Positions 27,308 through 36,554 of a stretch of DNA of 64,000 bases are shown here, in pieces; position 1 is the stretch's first letter, and every line of letters starts with the position of its first letter. The position numbers and the translations under genes are program-made. Under the pieces are notes generated by a model. That model was not told the origin of the DNA. It was given only the letters and a program-made list of their open reading frames with translations, and did no database searches. Where the stretch lies: NCBI GenBank assembly GCA_900473185.1, contig UCKU01000012.1, positions 150,581-214,580 on the forward strand, given 5' to 3'. This DNA is from Hyphomicrobiales bacterium. GTDB taxonomy: Bacteria > Pseudomonadota > Alphaproteobacteria > Rhizobiales > Rhizobiaceae.

Positions 27308-28918
27308 ATGACTATTGCGGATATCTCTCGGCGTGGCCTGCTGAAGGGCACAGCGCTGCTGCTTGGAACGACGGCGCTGTCGCGTATTGCGCTGGCGCAG
27401 GATGTGCCGGCCGGCGGGCGCCTGATCGTCGCAGCCGACTCCGAGCCGAAGAACCTCAATCCCGCCATCGTCGCCTCGAATGGCGTTTTCTTCATTTCAA
27501 GCAAGGTGATCGAACCGTTGGCGGAAGCCTCCTATGAAGGTTCAGATGGTCTCGCACCGCGCCTCGCCACCTCCTGGGAAGGCTCGCCGGACGGACTCTC
27601 CGTGACCTTCAAGCTGCGCGAAAACGCCACCTGGCACGACGGCAAGCCATTCACCTCAGCCGATGTCGCCTTCTCGGCGCTTAACGTCTGGAAGCCGCTT
27701 CAGAATCTCGGCCGCCTCGTCTTTGCCAATCTGCAGGCGGTCGACACGCCCGACGACCATACCGCAATCTTCCGCTTCTCGAAACCGACGCCGTTCCAGC
27801 TCATCCGCAATGCACTTCCGGCCGTCACCAGCGTCGTTCCCAAGCATATTTTCGAGGGCACGGACATCGCCAAGAACCCGGCCAACAACACACTTGTCGG
27901 CACCGGCCCCTTCAAATTCGCCGAATACAAGCCTGGTGAATATTACCGGCTGACACGCAACGAGAACTATTGGCAAAAGGGCGAACCGAAGCTTAATGAA
28001 ATCGTCTACCGCGTGCTGCCGGACCGTGAATCGGCCGGAGCCGCACTCGAAGCCGAAGAGATCCATCTCGCTGCATTCTCGGCCGTACCGCTCGCCGATC
28101 TCGACCGTATCTCCAAGGTCGACGGTATCAAGGTGATCTCCAAAGGCTATGAAGCTCTGACCTATCAGCTCGTCATAGAGATCAACCATCGCCGCAAGGA
28201 ACTCTCCGATCTGCGGGTCCGCCAGGCGATCGCCCATGCAATCGACAAGAAGTTCGTCGTCGATACGATCTTCCTCGGCTATGCGACGGAATCGACTGGC
28301 CCCGTTCCGAAGAATTCGAAAGAATTCTATACCGCCGATGTCGCCAGCTACAATTTCGACGTGCAGGCGGCAAACGAGCTGCTGGACCAGGGCGGCTATA
28401 CCAAAGGCCCTGACGGCAATCGGTTCCAGCTCAAGCTGCGCCCTGCACCCTATTTCAACGAGACACGCCAATTCGGGGATTATCTGCGCCAGGCGCTTGC
28501 GGCCGTCGGTATCGATGCGGTCATCGTCAATGCCGATGCCGCCGCTCATCAGAAGGCCGTTTATACCGACCACGACTTCGATATCGCGGTCGGCCCGCCG
28601 GTCTTCCGCAGCGATCCGGCGATTTCCACAACGATCCTCGTCCAGTCCGGAACGCCCGACGGCGTGCCCTTCTCCAACCAGGGCGGCTATGTCAGCGCCG
28701 AACTCGACAAGCTCATCGCGCAGGCAGCCGTGACGGTGGATACCGTGGCGCGCACCGATCTTTACTACAAGTTCCAGCAGCTTGTGGTGGCCGAACTGCC
28801 GCTGATCAATGTCGCAGAATGGGGCTTCATCACGGTCGCTCGCGATACGGTGCTGAACGTCTCTGACAATCCGCGCTGGGCGGTTTCGAACTGGGGCGAT
28901 ACCGCGCTGCAATCGTGA
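27308..28918 (+). CDS. Extracellular solute-binding protein family 5 (Dpp/Opp type)
   Basis: 536-residue receptor of a peptide/nickel/opine-type importer. A Tat-like signal (SRRGLLKGTALLLG) with cleavage after LAQ near 32 is followed by family 5 landmarks LAPRLATSWEGSPDG, TFKLRENATWHDGKPFTSADV and VGTGPFKFAEYKPGEYYRL. AGGAGG precedes the ATG. It heads a six-gene unit with two permeases, two ATPases and a class V aminotransferase. Unlike the other receptors in this window, no hairpin follows it. Confidence 0.92.
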   Translation: MTIADISRRGLLKGTALLLGTTALSRIALAQDVPAGGRLIVAADSEPKNLNPAIVASNGVFFISSKVIEPLAEASYEGSDGLAPRLATSWEGSPDGLSVTFKLRENATWHDGKPFTSADVAFSALNVWKPLQNLGRLVFANLQAVDTPDDHTAIFRFSKPTPFQLIRNALPAVTSVVPKHIFEGTDIAKNPANNTLVGTGPFKFAEYKPGEYYRLTRNENYWQKGEPKLNEIVYRVLPDRESAGAALEAEEIHLAAFSAVPLADLDRISKVDGIKVISKGYEALTYQLVIEINHRRKELSDLRVRQAIAHAIDKKFVVDTIFLGYATESTGPVPKNSKEFYTADVASYNFDVQAANELLDQGGYTKGPDGNRFQLKLRPAPYFNETRQFGDYLRQALAAVGIDAVIVNADAAAHQKAVYTDHDFDIAVGPPVFRSDPAISTTILVQSGTPDGVPFSNQGGYVSAELDKLIAQAAVTVDTVARTDLYYKFQQLVVAELPLINVAEWGFITVARDTVLNVSDNPRWAVSNWGDTALQS

Positions 28919-28958
28919 TAGGGTCGAACGCGGATTTCTCTCAGAGGCCTCGTCCGGC

Positions 28959-29948
28959 GTGAAACGTGCACTTCTCCTCCTGAGACGCAGGATCGTCAGC
29001 AGCATTCCGGTGCTGTTGATTGTTGTGATCTTCAGCTTCTTCCTGCTGGAATCCGCCTCCGGCGATGCCGTCGATGCCTATCTCGGCTCAATCGGTGGTG
29101 GCGACGCGGCGCTCATCAAGTCGCTGCGGGAGAGTTACGGTCTCGACCAATCGGTCTTTGCCCGCCTCTGGCTCTATCTGTCTTCACTCGCCCGCCTCGA
29201 TCTCGGTTGGTCAGTGGCCTTCAACCGTCCGGTGCGGGATCTGATCGCCGAGAGGCTGCCGAACACGCTGCTGCTGATGGGAAGTGCCACAGCGCTCTCC
29301 TTCGGTCTTGGTTCGGCACTCGGCATTCTGGCCGGCGCAAGGCCGGGGAGCCTGCGTGATCGCTTCCTCTCCATCGGTTCACTGATCATCTACGCCATTC
29401 CGAGCTTCTGGCTGGGGCTGGTGCTCAGTATCCTCTTTTCGGTCAAGCTGCGCTGGCTGCCGATTGCCGGAATCGAGACTATCGCCTCCGGCAAATCAGG
29501 TCTTTCGCGGGCACTCGATATCGCAGAACATCTGGCCCTGCCGGTCGGGGCGCTCGCCTTCATCTATCTCGCGCTGTTTCTGCGCGTCATGCGCTCCGGC
29601 ATGGTGGAAGCCTGGAAGCTCGATTTCGTGCTGTTTGCCCGGGCAAAGGGCCTGTCGCGCAGCCGCATCGTGCTTCGGCATGTGGCGCGCAATGCGCTGC
29701 TGCCGCTCATCACCATGCTCGGCCTGCAGTCCGCGGCCATGCTCGGCGGCAGTGTGGTGATCGAGAGCGTCTTTGCCATTCCCGGCTTCGGCAGGTTGGC
29801 GCAGGAGGCCGTCAACGGCCGTGACGCGCCACTCCTGATGGGCATTATCCTCACCAGCGCCGTTCTCGTTATCTGCGTCAATTTCATCGTTGATCTCGTT
29901 TACGCCACCCTTGATCCACGCGTCGGCGCATCGGAGGGCCGGGCGTGA
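28959..29948 (+). CDS. ABC transporter permease (DppB type)
   Basis: 329-residue permease starting with GTG at 28959 (MKRALLLLRRRIVSS). It has the large periplasmic loop after the first membrane segment typical of DppB, and the EAA loop FARAKGLSRSRIVLRHVARN. It overlaps the next permease by 4 bp. Confidence 0.92.
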   Translation: MKRALLLLRRRIVSSIPVLLIVVIFSFFLLESASGDAVDAYLGSIGGGDAALIKSLRESYGLDQSVFARLWLYLSSLARLDLGWSVAFNRPVRDLIAERLPNTLLLMGSATALSFGLGSALGILAGARPGSLRDRFLSIGSLIIYAIPSFWLGLVLSILFSVKLRWLPIAGIETIASGKSGLSRALDIAEHLALPVGALAFIYLALFLRVMRSGMVEAWKLDFVLFARAKGLSRSRIVLRHVARNALLPLITMLGLQSAAMLGGSVVIESVFAIPGFGRLAQEAVNGRDAPLLMGIILTSAVLVICVNFIVDLVYATLDPRVGASEGRA

Positions 29949-30775
29949 CCCTGCTGCGGCGTCTTCTCAAAACACCGGAGGGTGCGATCGGGCTTATTAT
30001 CCTCGCAACCCTTCTAGTCGCCGGCCTGCTGGCGCCGGCCATCTCGCCGGGAGATCCGCTACGGATTGCCGGCCGTGCCATACTGGCTCCATTCACCGAT
30101 CCGAGCCTGCCGCTCGGCACCGACCGGCTGGGGCGCGATGTGCTTGCCGGGCTTCTCTATGGCGCACGCACCTCTTTGGCCGTCGGCATCGCCGCTGCGC
30201 TGTCGGCCATGGTGCTCGGGCTTTTTGTCGGCATGGCTGCCGGTTTTGCCGGTGGCATGATCGACGAAGCACTGATGCGCATCGTCGATGCCTTCCAGAT
30301 CGTTCCGGGCTTTCTGCTAGCACTCGCCTTTGTCAGCATCATCGGGGTCTCGACGCCCGTCGTCGTCTTCGCCATTGCGCTCGGGACTTGGGCCGATCCC
30401 GCGCGGCTGACGCGGGCGCAGGTGCTGTCCATCCGCGAACGGGATTATGTGGCTGCCGCACACGTGATCGGAATGCACCCGGCCGAGATCGCCTTCAAGG
30501 AAATCCTTCCAAACGCCCTTCCACCGGTCCTGGCGCTGTCGGCCACAATCGTTGCCGGCGCGATCCTGACCGACGCCGCCCTCTCCTTCCTCGGTCTCGG
30601 CAATCCCAATCTCGCCACCTGGGGATCAATGATCGCTGAAGGCCGTAGCGTGCTGCGCTCGGCCGCCTATCTTTCCGTGCTACCCGGTCTGGCATTGGCA
30701 ATCACCGTGCTTGGTATTCACCTTTTCAGCGAGGGCCTGACCAAGGCTCTCGACAGTGGTGGAGGGCCGCGATGA
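29945..30775 (+). CDS. ABC transporter permease (DppC type)
   Basis: 276-residue second permease, GTG start in a 4-bp overlap. It has the DppC landmarks PLGTDRLGRDVLAGLLYGAR and the EAA loop YVAAAHVIGMHPAEIAFKEI, and about six membrane segments. Confidence 0.92.
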   Translation: MTLLRRLLKTPEGAIGLIILATLLVAGLLAPAISPGDPLRIAGRAILAPFTDPSLPLGTDRLGRDVLAGLLYGARTSLAVGIAAALSAMVLGLFVGMAAGFAGGMIDEALMRIVDAFQIVPGFLLALAFVSIIGVSTPVVVFAIALGTWADPARLTRAQVLSIRERDYVAAAHVIGMHPAEIAFKEILPNALPPVLALSATIVAGAILTDAALSFLGLGNPNLATWGSMIAEGRSVLRSAAYLSVLPGLALAITVLGIHLFSEGLTKALDSGGGPR

Positions 30776-31554
30776 CTGCTCCCTTCTGCAGCGTGAGAGG
30801 GCTTTCGGTTCGCTATGGACAAGAGGCGGCGCTGAAATCCATCAACCTTGATATCATCGGGGGAGAGAGGCTGGCGATCATTGGCGAAAGCGGGTCCGGT
30901 AAAAGCACGCTTGCGCGAGCCCTCGCGGGTCTTCTGCCTGAGCGCACAAAGATCGAAGGCAATATAACATGGCCGGCGCTCGGCTATGCTCCTCTCCCCG
31001 GTCGCGATTTCGGTTTTGTTTTCCAGGATCCCAGCACCAGTCTCAATCCTGTGCTGACGATCGGTGAGCAGATTGCGGAGGCTGCCCAGCGGCACCTGGG
31101 ATTCGGCTGGCGGCAGGCCTATGCCCGCGCAGAAGAGCTTCTGACGCGGGTACGCCTACCGCAGCCGACAAACGCCATGCGCGCCTTTCCGCATCAGCTC
31201 TCGGGCGGTCAACGGCAGCGCGTTGCGATCACGGCGGCGATTGCGGCCAAACCCGCCCTGCTGATCGCCGATGAGGCGACCAGCGCACTCGATGTCGTGG
31301 TTCAAGCGGAGATCGTCAGACTTCTCGACGGGCTGGTGCGCGAGGAAGGCATGACGCTGCTCTTCATTACCCATGATATCGCGCTCGCCTCCGGCTTCGT
31401 CGATCGCGTCGCCGTCTTCCACAATGGAGAGTTGGTGGAAGCAGGCCCCATTCGGTCAGTACTGTCGTCGCCAGCCGATAGCTATACCGCTGCCCTGATC
31501 GCCAGCCATCGCGATCTCTCCACACCGCCACTGATTGCCGAGATGGCCTCATGA
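30772..31554 (+). CDS. ABC transporter ATP-binding protein (DppD type)
   Basis: 260-residue ATPase: Walker A GESGSGKST (38-46), signature [11 protein letters not shown] (near 143), then LLIADEATSALD. It begins in a 4-bp overlap (ATGA). It is shorter than typical DppD (about 330), lacking most of the C-terminal oligopeptide-type extension with its cysteine cluster. Confidence 0.91.
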   Translation: MTAPFCSVRGLSVRYGQEAALKSINLDIIGGERLAIIGESGSGKSTLARALAGLLPERTKIEGNITWPALGYAPLPGRDFGFVFQDPSTSLNPVLTIGEQIAEAAQRHLGFGWRQAYARAEELLTRVRLPQPTNAMRAFPHQLSGGQRQRVAITAAIAAKPALLIADEATSALDVVVQAEIVRLLDGLVREEGMTLLFITHDIALASGFVDRVAVFHNGELVEAGPIRSVLSSPADSYTAALIASHRDLSTPPLIAEMAS

Positions 31555-32330
31555 CCGAGCTTCTGACCGTAGATGCACTATCCAAGGCTTACTCCAGTTC
31601 CCACCGGCAGGTTGCAGCTCTCGACACTGTTTCCCTGACAATCGCAGCCGGCGAAACCCTGGGCTTGGTTGGAGCGTCGGGCAGTGGAAAATCGACGTTG
31701 TCGCGCGTCCTTCTGCGTCTGCTGGAGCCCGATTCCGGCTCCATCCGCTTCGAAGGGCAAGATTGGTTCGCGCTTCGCGGAGCCGAACTGCGCCGCCGGC
31801 GCGCGCATATGCAAATGGTGTTTCAGGACCCGCTCGCAGCCTTCAACCCACTGGCCTCTGTCGCCTCGGTTCTCGACGACCCGCTGCGGATCCATGTGAT
31901 TGCGAACAGGAAACAGCGGCCGGCCGAAATCGCCGCCCTGCTGGAACGCGTCGACTTGCCCCCGGCCCTTGCCTCCCGCCCTGTTCGCACACTCTCGGGC
32001 GGACAGCGCCAGCGCGTCGCCATCGCCCGCGCCATCGCAACACGGCCGTCTCTGCTGGTGCTGGATGAAGCCGTTTCCGCGCTCGACGTGACCGTTCGCG
32101 GCCGTATTCTTGAATTGCTGGTCGAGTTGCAGCGCGAGCGTGGCCTTGCCTATCTCTTCATATCCCATGACCTCGCGGTGGTGCGCGCGGTTTCGCATCG
32201 TATCGCGGTCATGGATGCCGGCCGCATCGTCGAGGAGGGACCGGCAACGGATATCGTTAATGCCCCGCGATCCGATGCAGCGCGCCGGCTCGTCGCGGCT
32301 GTGCCGCGCCTTATAACCGAACCCGTTTGA
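31551..32330 (+). CDS. ABC transporter ATP-binding protein (DppF type)
   Basis: 259-residue second ATPase: Walker A GASGSGKST (41-49), QMVFQDPLAAFNP Q-loop, signature LSGGQRQR (near 148). It starts in a 4-bp overlap. It is likewise shorter than a standard DppF because the C-terminal extension is missing, so the two ATPases share a compact form. Confidence 0.91.
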   Translation: MTELLTVDALSKAYSSSHRQVAALDTVSLTIAAGETLGLVGASGSGKSTLSRVLLRLLEPDSGSIRFEGQDWFALRGAELRRRRAHMQMVFQDPLAAFNPLASVASVLDDPLRIHVIANRKQRPAEIAALLERVDLPPALASRPVRTLSGGQRQRVAIARAIATRPSLLVLDEAVSALDVTVRGRILELLVELQRERGLAYLFISHDLAVVRAVSHRIAVMDAGRIVEEGPATDIVNAPRSDAARRLVAAVPRLITEPV

Positions 32331-32341
32331 AGGAGTTGCCC

Positions 32342-33436
32342 ATGATCGAAGTCGCCTGGAACCCGTTCTATGGTGCGCCGGTCTATCCGGCCGAACGTTA
32401 CGCCGCTCTCGCCCACCGCATCGGCGCGATCCTGAAGACGGACAACGACGTTCTGCTGGTGCAGGCCGAGGCTGTGGTGGCGCTCGAAGCCGTCGCGACC
32501 AGCCTTGCCAGACCTGGCTTTTCCGCACTGAACGTCGTCACCAGCGCCTATGGCGGCTGGTTTGGACAATGGCTGCGGCGCGGCGGTACTCACGTCGTCG
32601 ACATCGTCGCTCAGCCCGGCCTGCCTATAGAGGCCAAAGCAATCGCCGTCGCGCTGGATGCCAATCCCGATGTCAAGATACTCGCGCTCGTCCACGCGGA
32701 ATCGGCAAGCGGTATCCTCAATCCGTTGCCGGAGATTGTCGCTCTCGCAAAGGCGCGAGGCATTGTGACGATAGTCGACGCCGTTGCTTCCGTCGGCGGC
32801 CATGCGCTCGATGTCGACGCGTTGGGCGTCGATATCACCGTGATCGGCCCACAGAAAGCACTCGGCGGGCCGGCCGGCGTTTCCGCTCTGTCAGTCAGCC
32901 AGCATGCCTGGGAACTGGTCCTCCATGACGGTGCGCCGCGTGATTCGATACTGTCGCTGACCGACCTGAAGGCTTGGGTGGATGCCGGCCGCGGTGCGTT
33001 GCCGGGAACGCCGGCACCGATGGAATTCTTTGCACTGGAAGCTGCCCTCGACCGGGTCGAGGCGGAAGGCCTCGGGCAGATCCTCGCCCGCCATGAGAGA
33101 GCCGCTTTGGCAAGCCGGGCCGGCCTTGCAGCGCTGGGTGCCAGCCTTTGGGTGCCCGCCGAACAGGCCTCGAACCTCGTGACAACGGTCTCCCTACCGT
33201 CAGGAATTGAATCCACATCTGTGGTTGGTTTTGCGGCAGGGTTGGGCGTCGAACTGACGCCCGGTGTCGGGACAGGCTCGTCGCACCTCATGCGTATCAA
33301 CCACACAGGGGCGCGGGCAACGTTCCAGACCGTGCTCGCAAATGTCGTAGGCTATGGCGCCGCGCTTCGACAGGCCGGCTTCCCGGCGAATATCGGCGCC
33401 GCATCGGAAGCTGTCACGAAGACCTATAGCAGCTGA
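32342..33436 (+). CDS. Class V PLP-dependent aminotransferase
   Basis: 364-residue fold-type I aminotransferase of the alanine-glyoxylate/pyridoxamine-pyruvate group. The PLP lysine is Lys172 in VIGPQKALGGPAG, preceded by the cofactor-binding aspartate stretch IVDAVASVGGH. The ATG at 32342 is preceded by AAGGAG that overlaps the upstream stop; a TTG five codons earlier is unlikely. Being last in the Dpp-type operon, it probably deaminates the imported compound with pyruvate or glyoxylate as acceptor. Substrate not identifiable from sequence. Confidence 0.85.
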   Translation: MIEVAWNPFYGAPVYPAERYAALAHRIGAILKTDNDVLLVQAEAVVALEAVATSLARPGFSALNVVTSAYGGWFGQWLRRGGTHVVDIVAQPGLPIEAKAIAVALDANPDVKILALVHAESASGILNPLPEIVALAKARGIVTIVDAVASVGGHALDVDALGVDITVIGPQKALGGPAGVSALSVSQHAWELVLHDGAPRDSILSLTDLKAWVDAGRGALPGTPAPMEFFALEAALDRVEAEGLGQILARHERAALASRAGLAALGASLWVPAEQASNLVTTVSLPSGIESTSVVGFAAGLGVELTPGVGTGSSHLMRINHTGARATFQTVLANVVGYGAALRQAGFPANIGAASEAVTKTYSS

Positions 33437-33440
33437 TCGC

Positions 33441-33608
33441 TCAGTACCAGGAGTTCGGCGTCGGCTGCCAGAAGAAGAGTTCTTGCTCTCGCAGGCTACG
33501 CAGACGGCTGTCGGAATCCTGTTCGATTGCCCGAGCAGGTGTTTCGAACACCGGTTGGTCACGGTTTCGGAAAAGCTTCGCAAAGAAAGTTATGAATGCC
33601 GCAAACAT
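33441..33608 (-). CDS. Small hypothetical protein (55 aa)
   Basis: A 55-codon gene with an excellent ribosome site (AGGAGGTGA, about 5 bases before the ATG at 33608). The product begins MFAAFITFFAKLFRNR, an amphipathic or membrane-associating helix with a basic end, then a polar region and an aromatic C-terminus FFWQPTPNSWY. It is convergent with the aminotransferase gene, five bases from its stop. No family recognised. The ribosome site and sensible composition make it more likely real than not. Confidence 0.55.
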   Translation of the reverse strand: MFAAFITFFAKLFRNRDQPVFETPARAIEQDSDSRLRSLREQELFFWQPTPNSWY

Positions 33609-33867
33609 ACGTCACCTCCTGAAAAACCGAACCACGATTTTCGCACGGATCGCTGGGTCAGGAAATATTGTCTACAAAATTACTATTCTAATTTGCGCAA
33701 TTGTGCCGCATGCAGATGCCACCGGAAGACTGGCTCACGGAAAAAGGCTCTGTTCGGTAGAAGAGGAGCCGCGGCCCGGAGATCAGGCCTAATCTGCCAC
33801 TGGCCCTTGAGAATCGGACCTTTCCGATGCACGAAGAGGTCGAAGCGAACAGGTCGAGGATGATGGA

Positions 33868-34722
33868 ATGACCGATACACGCGGACTTCAGATAGAGTTT
33901 GAAGGCCATTCGACCCTGCTGAAATGGCACCGGCTGCGCCGGCGTATGGCCGACCCGCTGTTTTCGGCCGAGGTAATGGCTGAAGGCTTCAAAGCCGGCG
34001 CCTCGATGGAGCTCGACCTCCGGGTGCGCGCCGATGGCGGTTTCGTCGTGCTGCATGATAAGGAGCTGGAGGGCGAGACGACCGGGCAGGGCATCGTTGC
34101 CCAAAAGAGCCTTGCGGATCTGCGCGACCTGCGCATGAAGGACGGCAATCGTCCGCTGCTCTACAGCGAGGATCTCGCAGCCATGCTGCAATCGGCCCAT
34201 CCGGACGCGCTGCTGCAGTTCGATATGAAGGACGATTACGAGGCGATCGGCGAAAAGGGCATCGCCCATCTTGCAGAACACCTGCAGCAGATTTCCGCCT
34301 CCGTCATCGTCAGCGCTGGAAGTCTGGAGCTGATCCTGGCCGTCAAGGAGAAGCTGCCGCATCTGCACCGCGGCATCGACCCCACCAACAAGCTCGGCGA
34401 CATCTCCAAAGCCGAAGGCTGGAAAGCGGTCGAAAAGGAACTGCTTGCCGATCTGCGCGGCCCGACGGAACCAGAAACAATCTACCTTTACTGGCCAATG
34501 TTGCTTGATGCGGCAAAGGCCGGTCTCGACATAATCGCGCTCTGCCACAGCGAGGCCAAGCTGGTGGACGCCTGGACCTTCACGCTGAAGGACCCCGACG
34601 GCGGATTCAGCGATACGGAGTGGACGAACTTCTCGGCACTGGTCGCTTTGAAGCCGGATCAGATCACTACGGACGAAGCCCTGGCGACCGAGCGGGCGTG
34701 GCTGAAGCGCATGGCGAGCTGA
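33868..34722 (+). CDS. Glycerophosphodiester phosphodiesterase family protein (divergent)
   Basis: 284-residue TIM-barrel GDPD-family enzyme. The metal/substrate stretches SMELDLRVRADGGFVVLHD and QFDMKDDYE are present, but the canonical start HRGxxxxxPENT is replaced by HRLRRRMADPLFSAEVMAEG. It still carries His-Arg and acidic residues, so activity is plausible on altered substrates. It is cytoplasmic (no signal peptide). It converges on the phosphatase gene, with adjoining stops at 34722/34723, suggesting a joint role with the operon opposite. The 259-bp region upstream holds its promoter. Confidence 0.8.
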   Translation: MTDTRGLQIEFEGHSTLLKWHRLRRRMADPLFSAEVMAEGFKAGASMELDLRVRADGGFVVLHDKELEGETTGQGIVAQKSLADLRDLRMKDGNRPLLYSEDLAAMLQSAHPDALLQFDMKDDYEAIGEKGIAHLAEHLQQISASVIVSAGSLELILAVKEKLPHLHRGIDPTNKLGDISKAEGWKAVEKELLADLRGPTEPETIYLYWPMLLDAAKAGLDIIALCHSEAKLVDAWTFTLKDPDGGFSDTEWTNFSALVALKPDQITTDEALATERAWLKRMAS

Positions 34723-35538
34723 TCAGCCCGCCAGACCTTCGAACTCGACGAGGAAGGCGAATTCTTCTGCCAGTCCAGGCGAATGGGCGATAACAGGACC
34801 GCCGTCCTCCAGGAGCATATCGACAGGCGGAATGGCGACCTTCGCGCCGGCCTCCGCCGCGATCAGCGCGCCGGCAAGCATGTCCCAGGCATTCAGGTGC
34901 CGTTCGTAGAAGAGATCGGAAACACCTTCCGCCACGCGTACAAGATCGACTGCTGCTGCACCCATGCGGCGATAATCCATTCCGCGCTCGTAGAGCCGCT
35001 TGGAGAGCGCCGCATAGTCGTCAAAGCTCGTCTTGCGCGAATGGCCGAGCACGACGATCGCATTGGCAGGATCGGTCGTCGGAGCGGCATGGATCGGCTG
35101 GCTCTCTTTAAAGGCGCCGCGGCCGCGGATCGCGGAGAAAACCTGGTCGTTGGCTGCATCATAGACCACGCCGATCTCCACCTTGCCATCAAGCACGAAG
35201 GCGATGGAGACACCCCAATGGCGGAAGCCTCTAATATAATTGGTCGTGCCATCGATCGGATCGACGACCCAGGTGCCGGCAGAGCCGGACTCGCCGCCGG
35301 TTTCCTCGCCCATGAATGTGTCGTCAGGGAAGCGCGCAAGCAGCCCCTCGCGGATCGCCTGTTCTGCCTGCCTGTCTGCGACCGTAACGAAATCCTGCAA
35401 TCCCTTGTTTTCGACATGCAGCGTGCCTGGGTGTCCTTCACGCCTGAAGCGCGCAGCCTCGCGTCCAACCTTGCGGGCCACGTCGATTGCGACCTCCGCC
35501 CGCGCGGTTAGAGCAGAGGCATCGAATGCGGAATTCAT
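34723..35538 (-). CDS. Inositol monophosphatase family protein
   Basis: 271-residue Mg-dependent phosphatase. Motifs are GEETGGES (metal-binding Glu), WVVDPIDGTTNYIRGF (DPIDGT signature) and HLNAWDMLAGALIAAEAG (WD motif). It cleaves phosphate from inositol phosphate, or possibly glycerol phosphate, histidinol phosphate or PAP, which cannot be separated by eye. The ATG at 35538 shares one base with the stop of the LacI gene (TGATG), so translation is coupled. It is last in the operon that starts at 41918. Confidence 0.9.
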   Translation of the reverse strand: MNSAFDASALTARAEVAIDVARKVGREAARFRREGHPGTLHVENKGLQDFVTVADRQAEQAIREGLLARFPDDTFMGEETGGESGSAGTWVVDPIDGTTNYIRGFRHWGVSIAFVLDGKVEIGVVYDAANDQVFSAIRGRGAFKESQPIHAAPTTDPANAIVVLGHSRKTSFDDYAALSKRLYERGMDYRRMGAAAVDLVRVAEGVSDLFYERHLNAWDMLAGALIAAEAGAKVAIPPVDMLLEDGGPVIAHSPGLAEEFAFLVEFEGLAG

Positions 35539-36554
35539 CAAGCAGTCCTTCTTTTAATCAGCGTCACGGGGGTAAATTCGACGCGGGCGGTCATATCCGG
35601 TTCGGACATGCGGGTCATCAGCAGATCGACCGTTTGTTCGGCCTGGAAATCACAGGGCTGGCGGATGGTCGTAAGGTCATAGGCCGACCAGCTGGCCTGC
35701 GGAATGTCATCATGGCCGATGATGCGTAGCGGCGGCTCATCGTCGCGGCCAAGCCCCTTCATGATGCGGTCGATCACGCCGCAGGCCATATAGTCGTTGG
35801 CGCAGAACAGACCGTCGATACCGAGCGAAACAAGATCGGCGGCTGCGTCGTGGCCGCTCTTATAGTCGTTGATTTTCAATTCAATCATGCGCGGCTCGAG
35901 GCCGAGCTGCCGACAGGCCGTCATGAAGGCTTCACTGCGCCGCCTTGCCGTATAGGAGATAGCGGGCGCCGCCATGACCGCCGGCGCCCGGACGCCGCTT
36001 TCGATCAGATGCGTGGCAGCGAGATGGCCTGCCATGCGATCATCGGAAATGATGCGGTCGACGAAGGGAATATCGTCGCCCTTGTTGATCAGCACGATCG
36101 GCACACCTTCGGCTGCGCATTGCTCGCAGATCTCCGTCGGCGGCGCGTCCGATGTGACGATGACGCCGGAGACGGCATAGTGCAGAAGCTGGCCGATGAC
36201 GGTCGAGGTGTCCGCTTCCTTCGAGGTCGGCAACAGGATCGGGCGGAAATTGCGGGCGATCAGCACCCGCGCCAGATGCTCGATCTGCAGCGTGCGGAAC
36301 GGGTTATCGAGGCCGGCGGCGACAAGGCCGACGAGATCGGAACGCTTGTTGGTGAGGCTGCGAGCCAGATAGTTCACCCGGTAGCCGAGATCCTTGGCCG
36401 CCTGATAGACCTTCTCGCGCGTCTTCGGCGAAACACTGGCATCCGGGGTGAAAGCGCGCGAAACGGCAGCGCGCGAGACGCCGGCCACACGCGCCACGTC
36501 GAAGGACGTGACCTTCCTCGGTCCCTTGTTATCCTTGTCTGCCATGCTTTTCAT
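35538..36554 (-). CDS. LacI family transcriptional regulator
   Basis: 338-residue regulator: N-terminal helix-turn-helix and hinge (TSFDVARVAGVSRAAVSRAF, about 16-35) and a periplasmic-binding-like effector domain. Embedded in the ABC/GDPD operon and overlapping the preceding gene by 26 bp, it is probably an autoregulated repressor of that operon; a palindrome with central CG at 42054 is a candidate operator. An alternative ATG is at 36545. Confidence 0.92.
   Translation of the reverse strand: MKSMADKDNKGPRKVTSFDVARVAGVSRAAVSRAFTPDASVSPKTREKVYQAAKDLGYRVNYLARSLTNKRSDLVGLVAAGLDNPFRTLQIEHLARVLIARNFRPILLPTSKEADTSTVIGQLLHYAVSGVIVTSDAPPTEICEQCAAEGVPIVLINKGDDIPFVDRIISDDRMAGHLAATHLIESGVRAPAVMAAPAISYTARRRSEAFMTACRQLGLEPRMIELKINDYKSGHDAAADLVSLGIDGLFCANDYMACGVIDRIMKGLGRDDEPPLRIIGHDDIPQASWSAYDLTTIRQPCDFQAEQTVDLLMTRMSEPDMTARVEFTPVTLIKRRTA

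Noticed and set aside
33592..33792. 66-codon plus-strand frame
   Set aside because: No ribosome site; it overlaps the promoter side of the better-supported minus-strand small gene.
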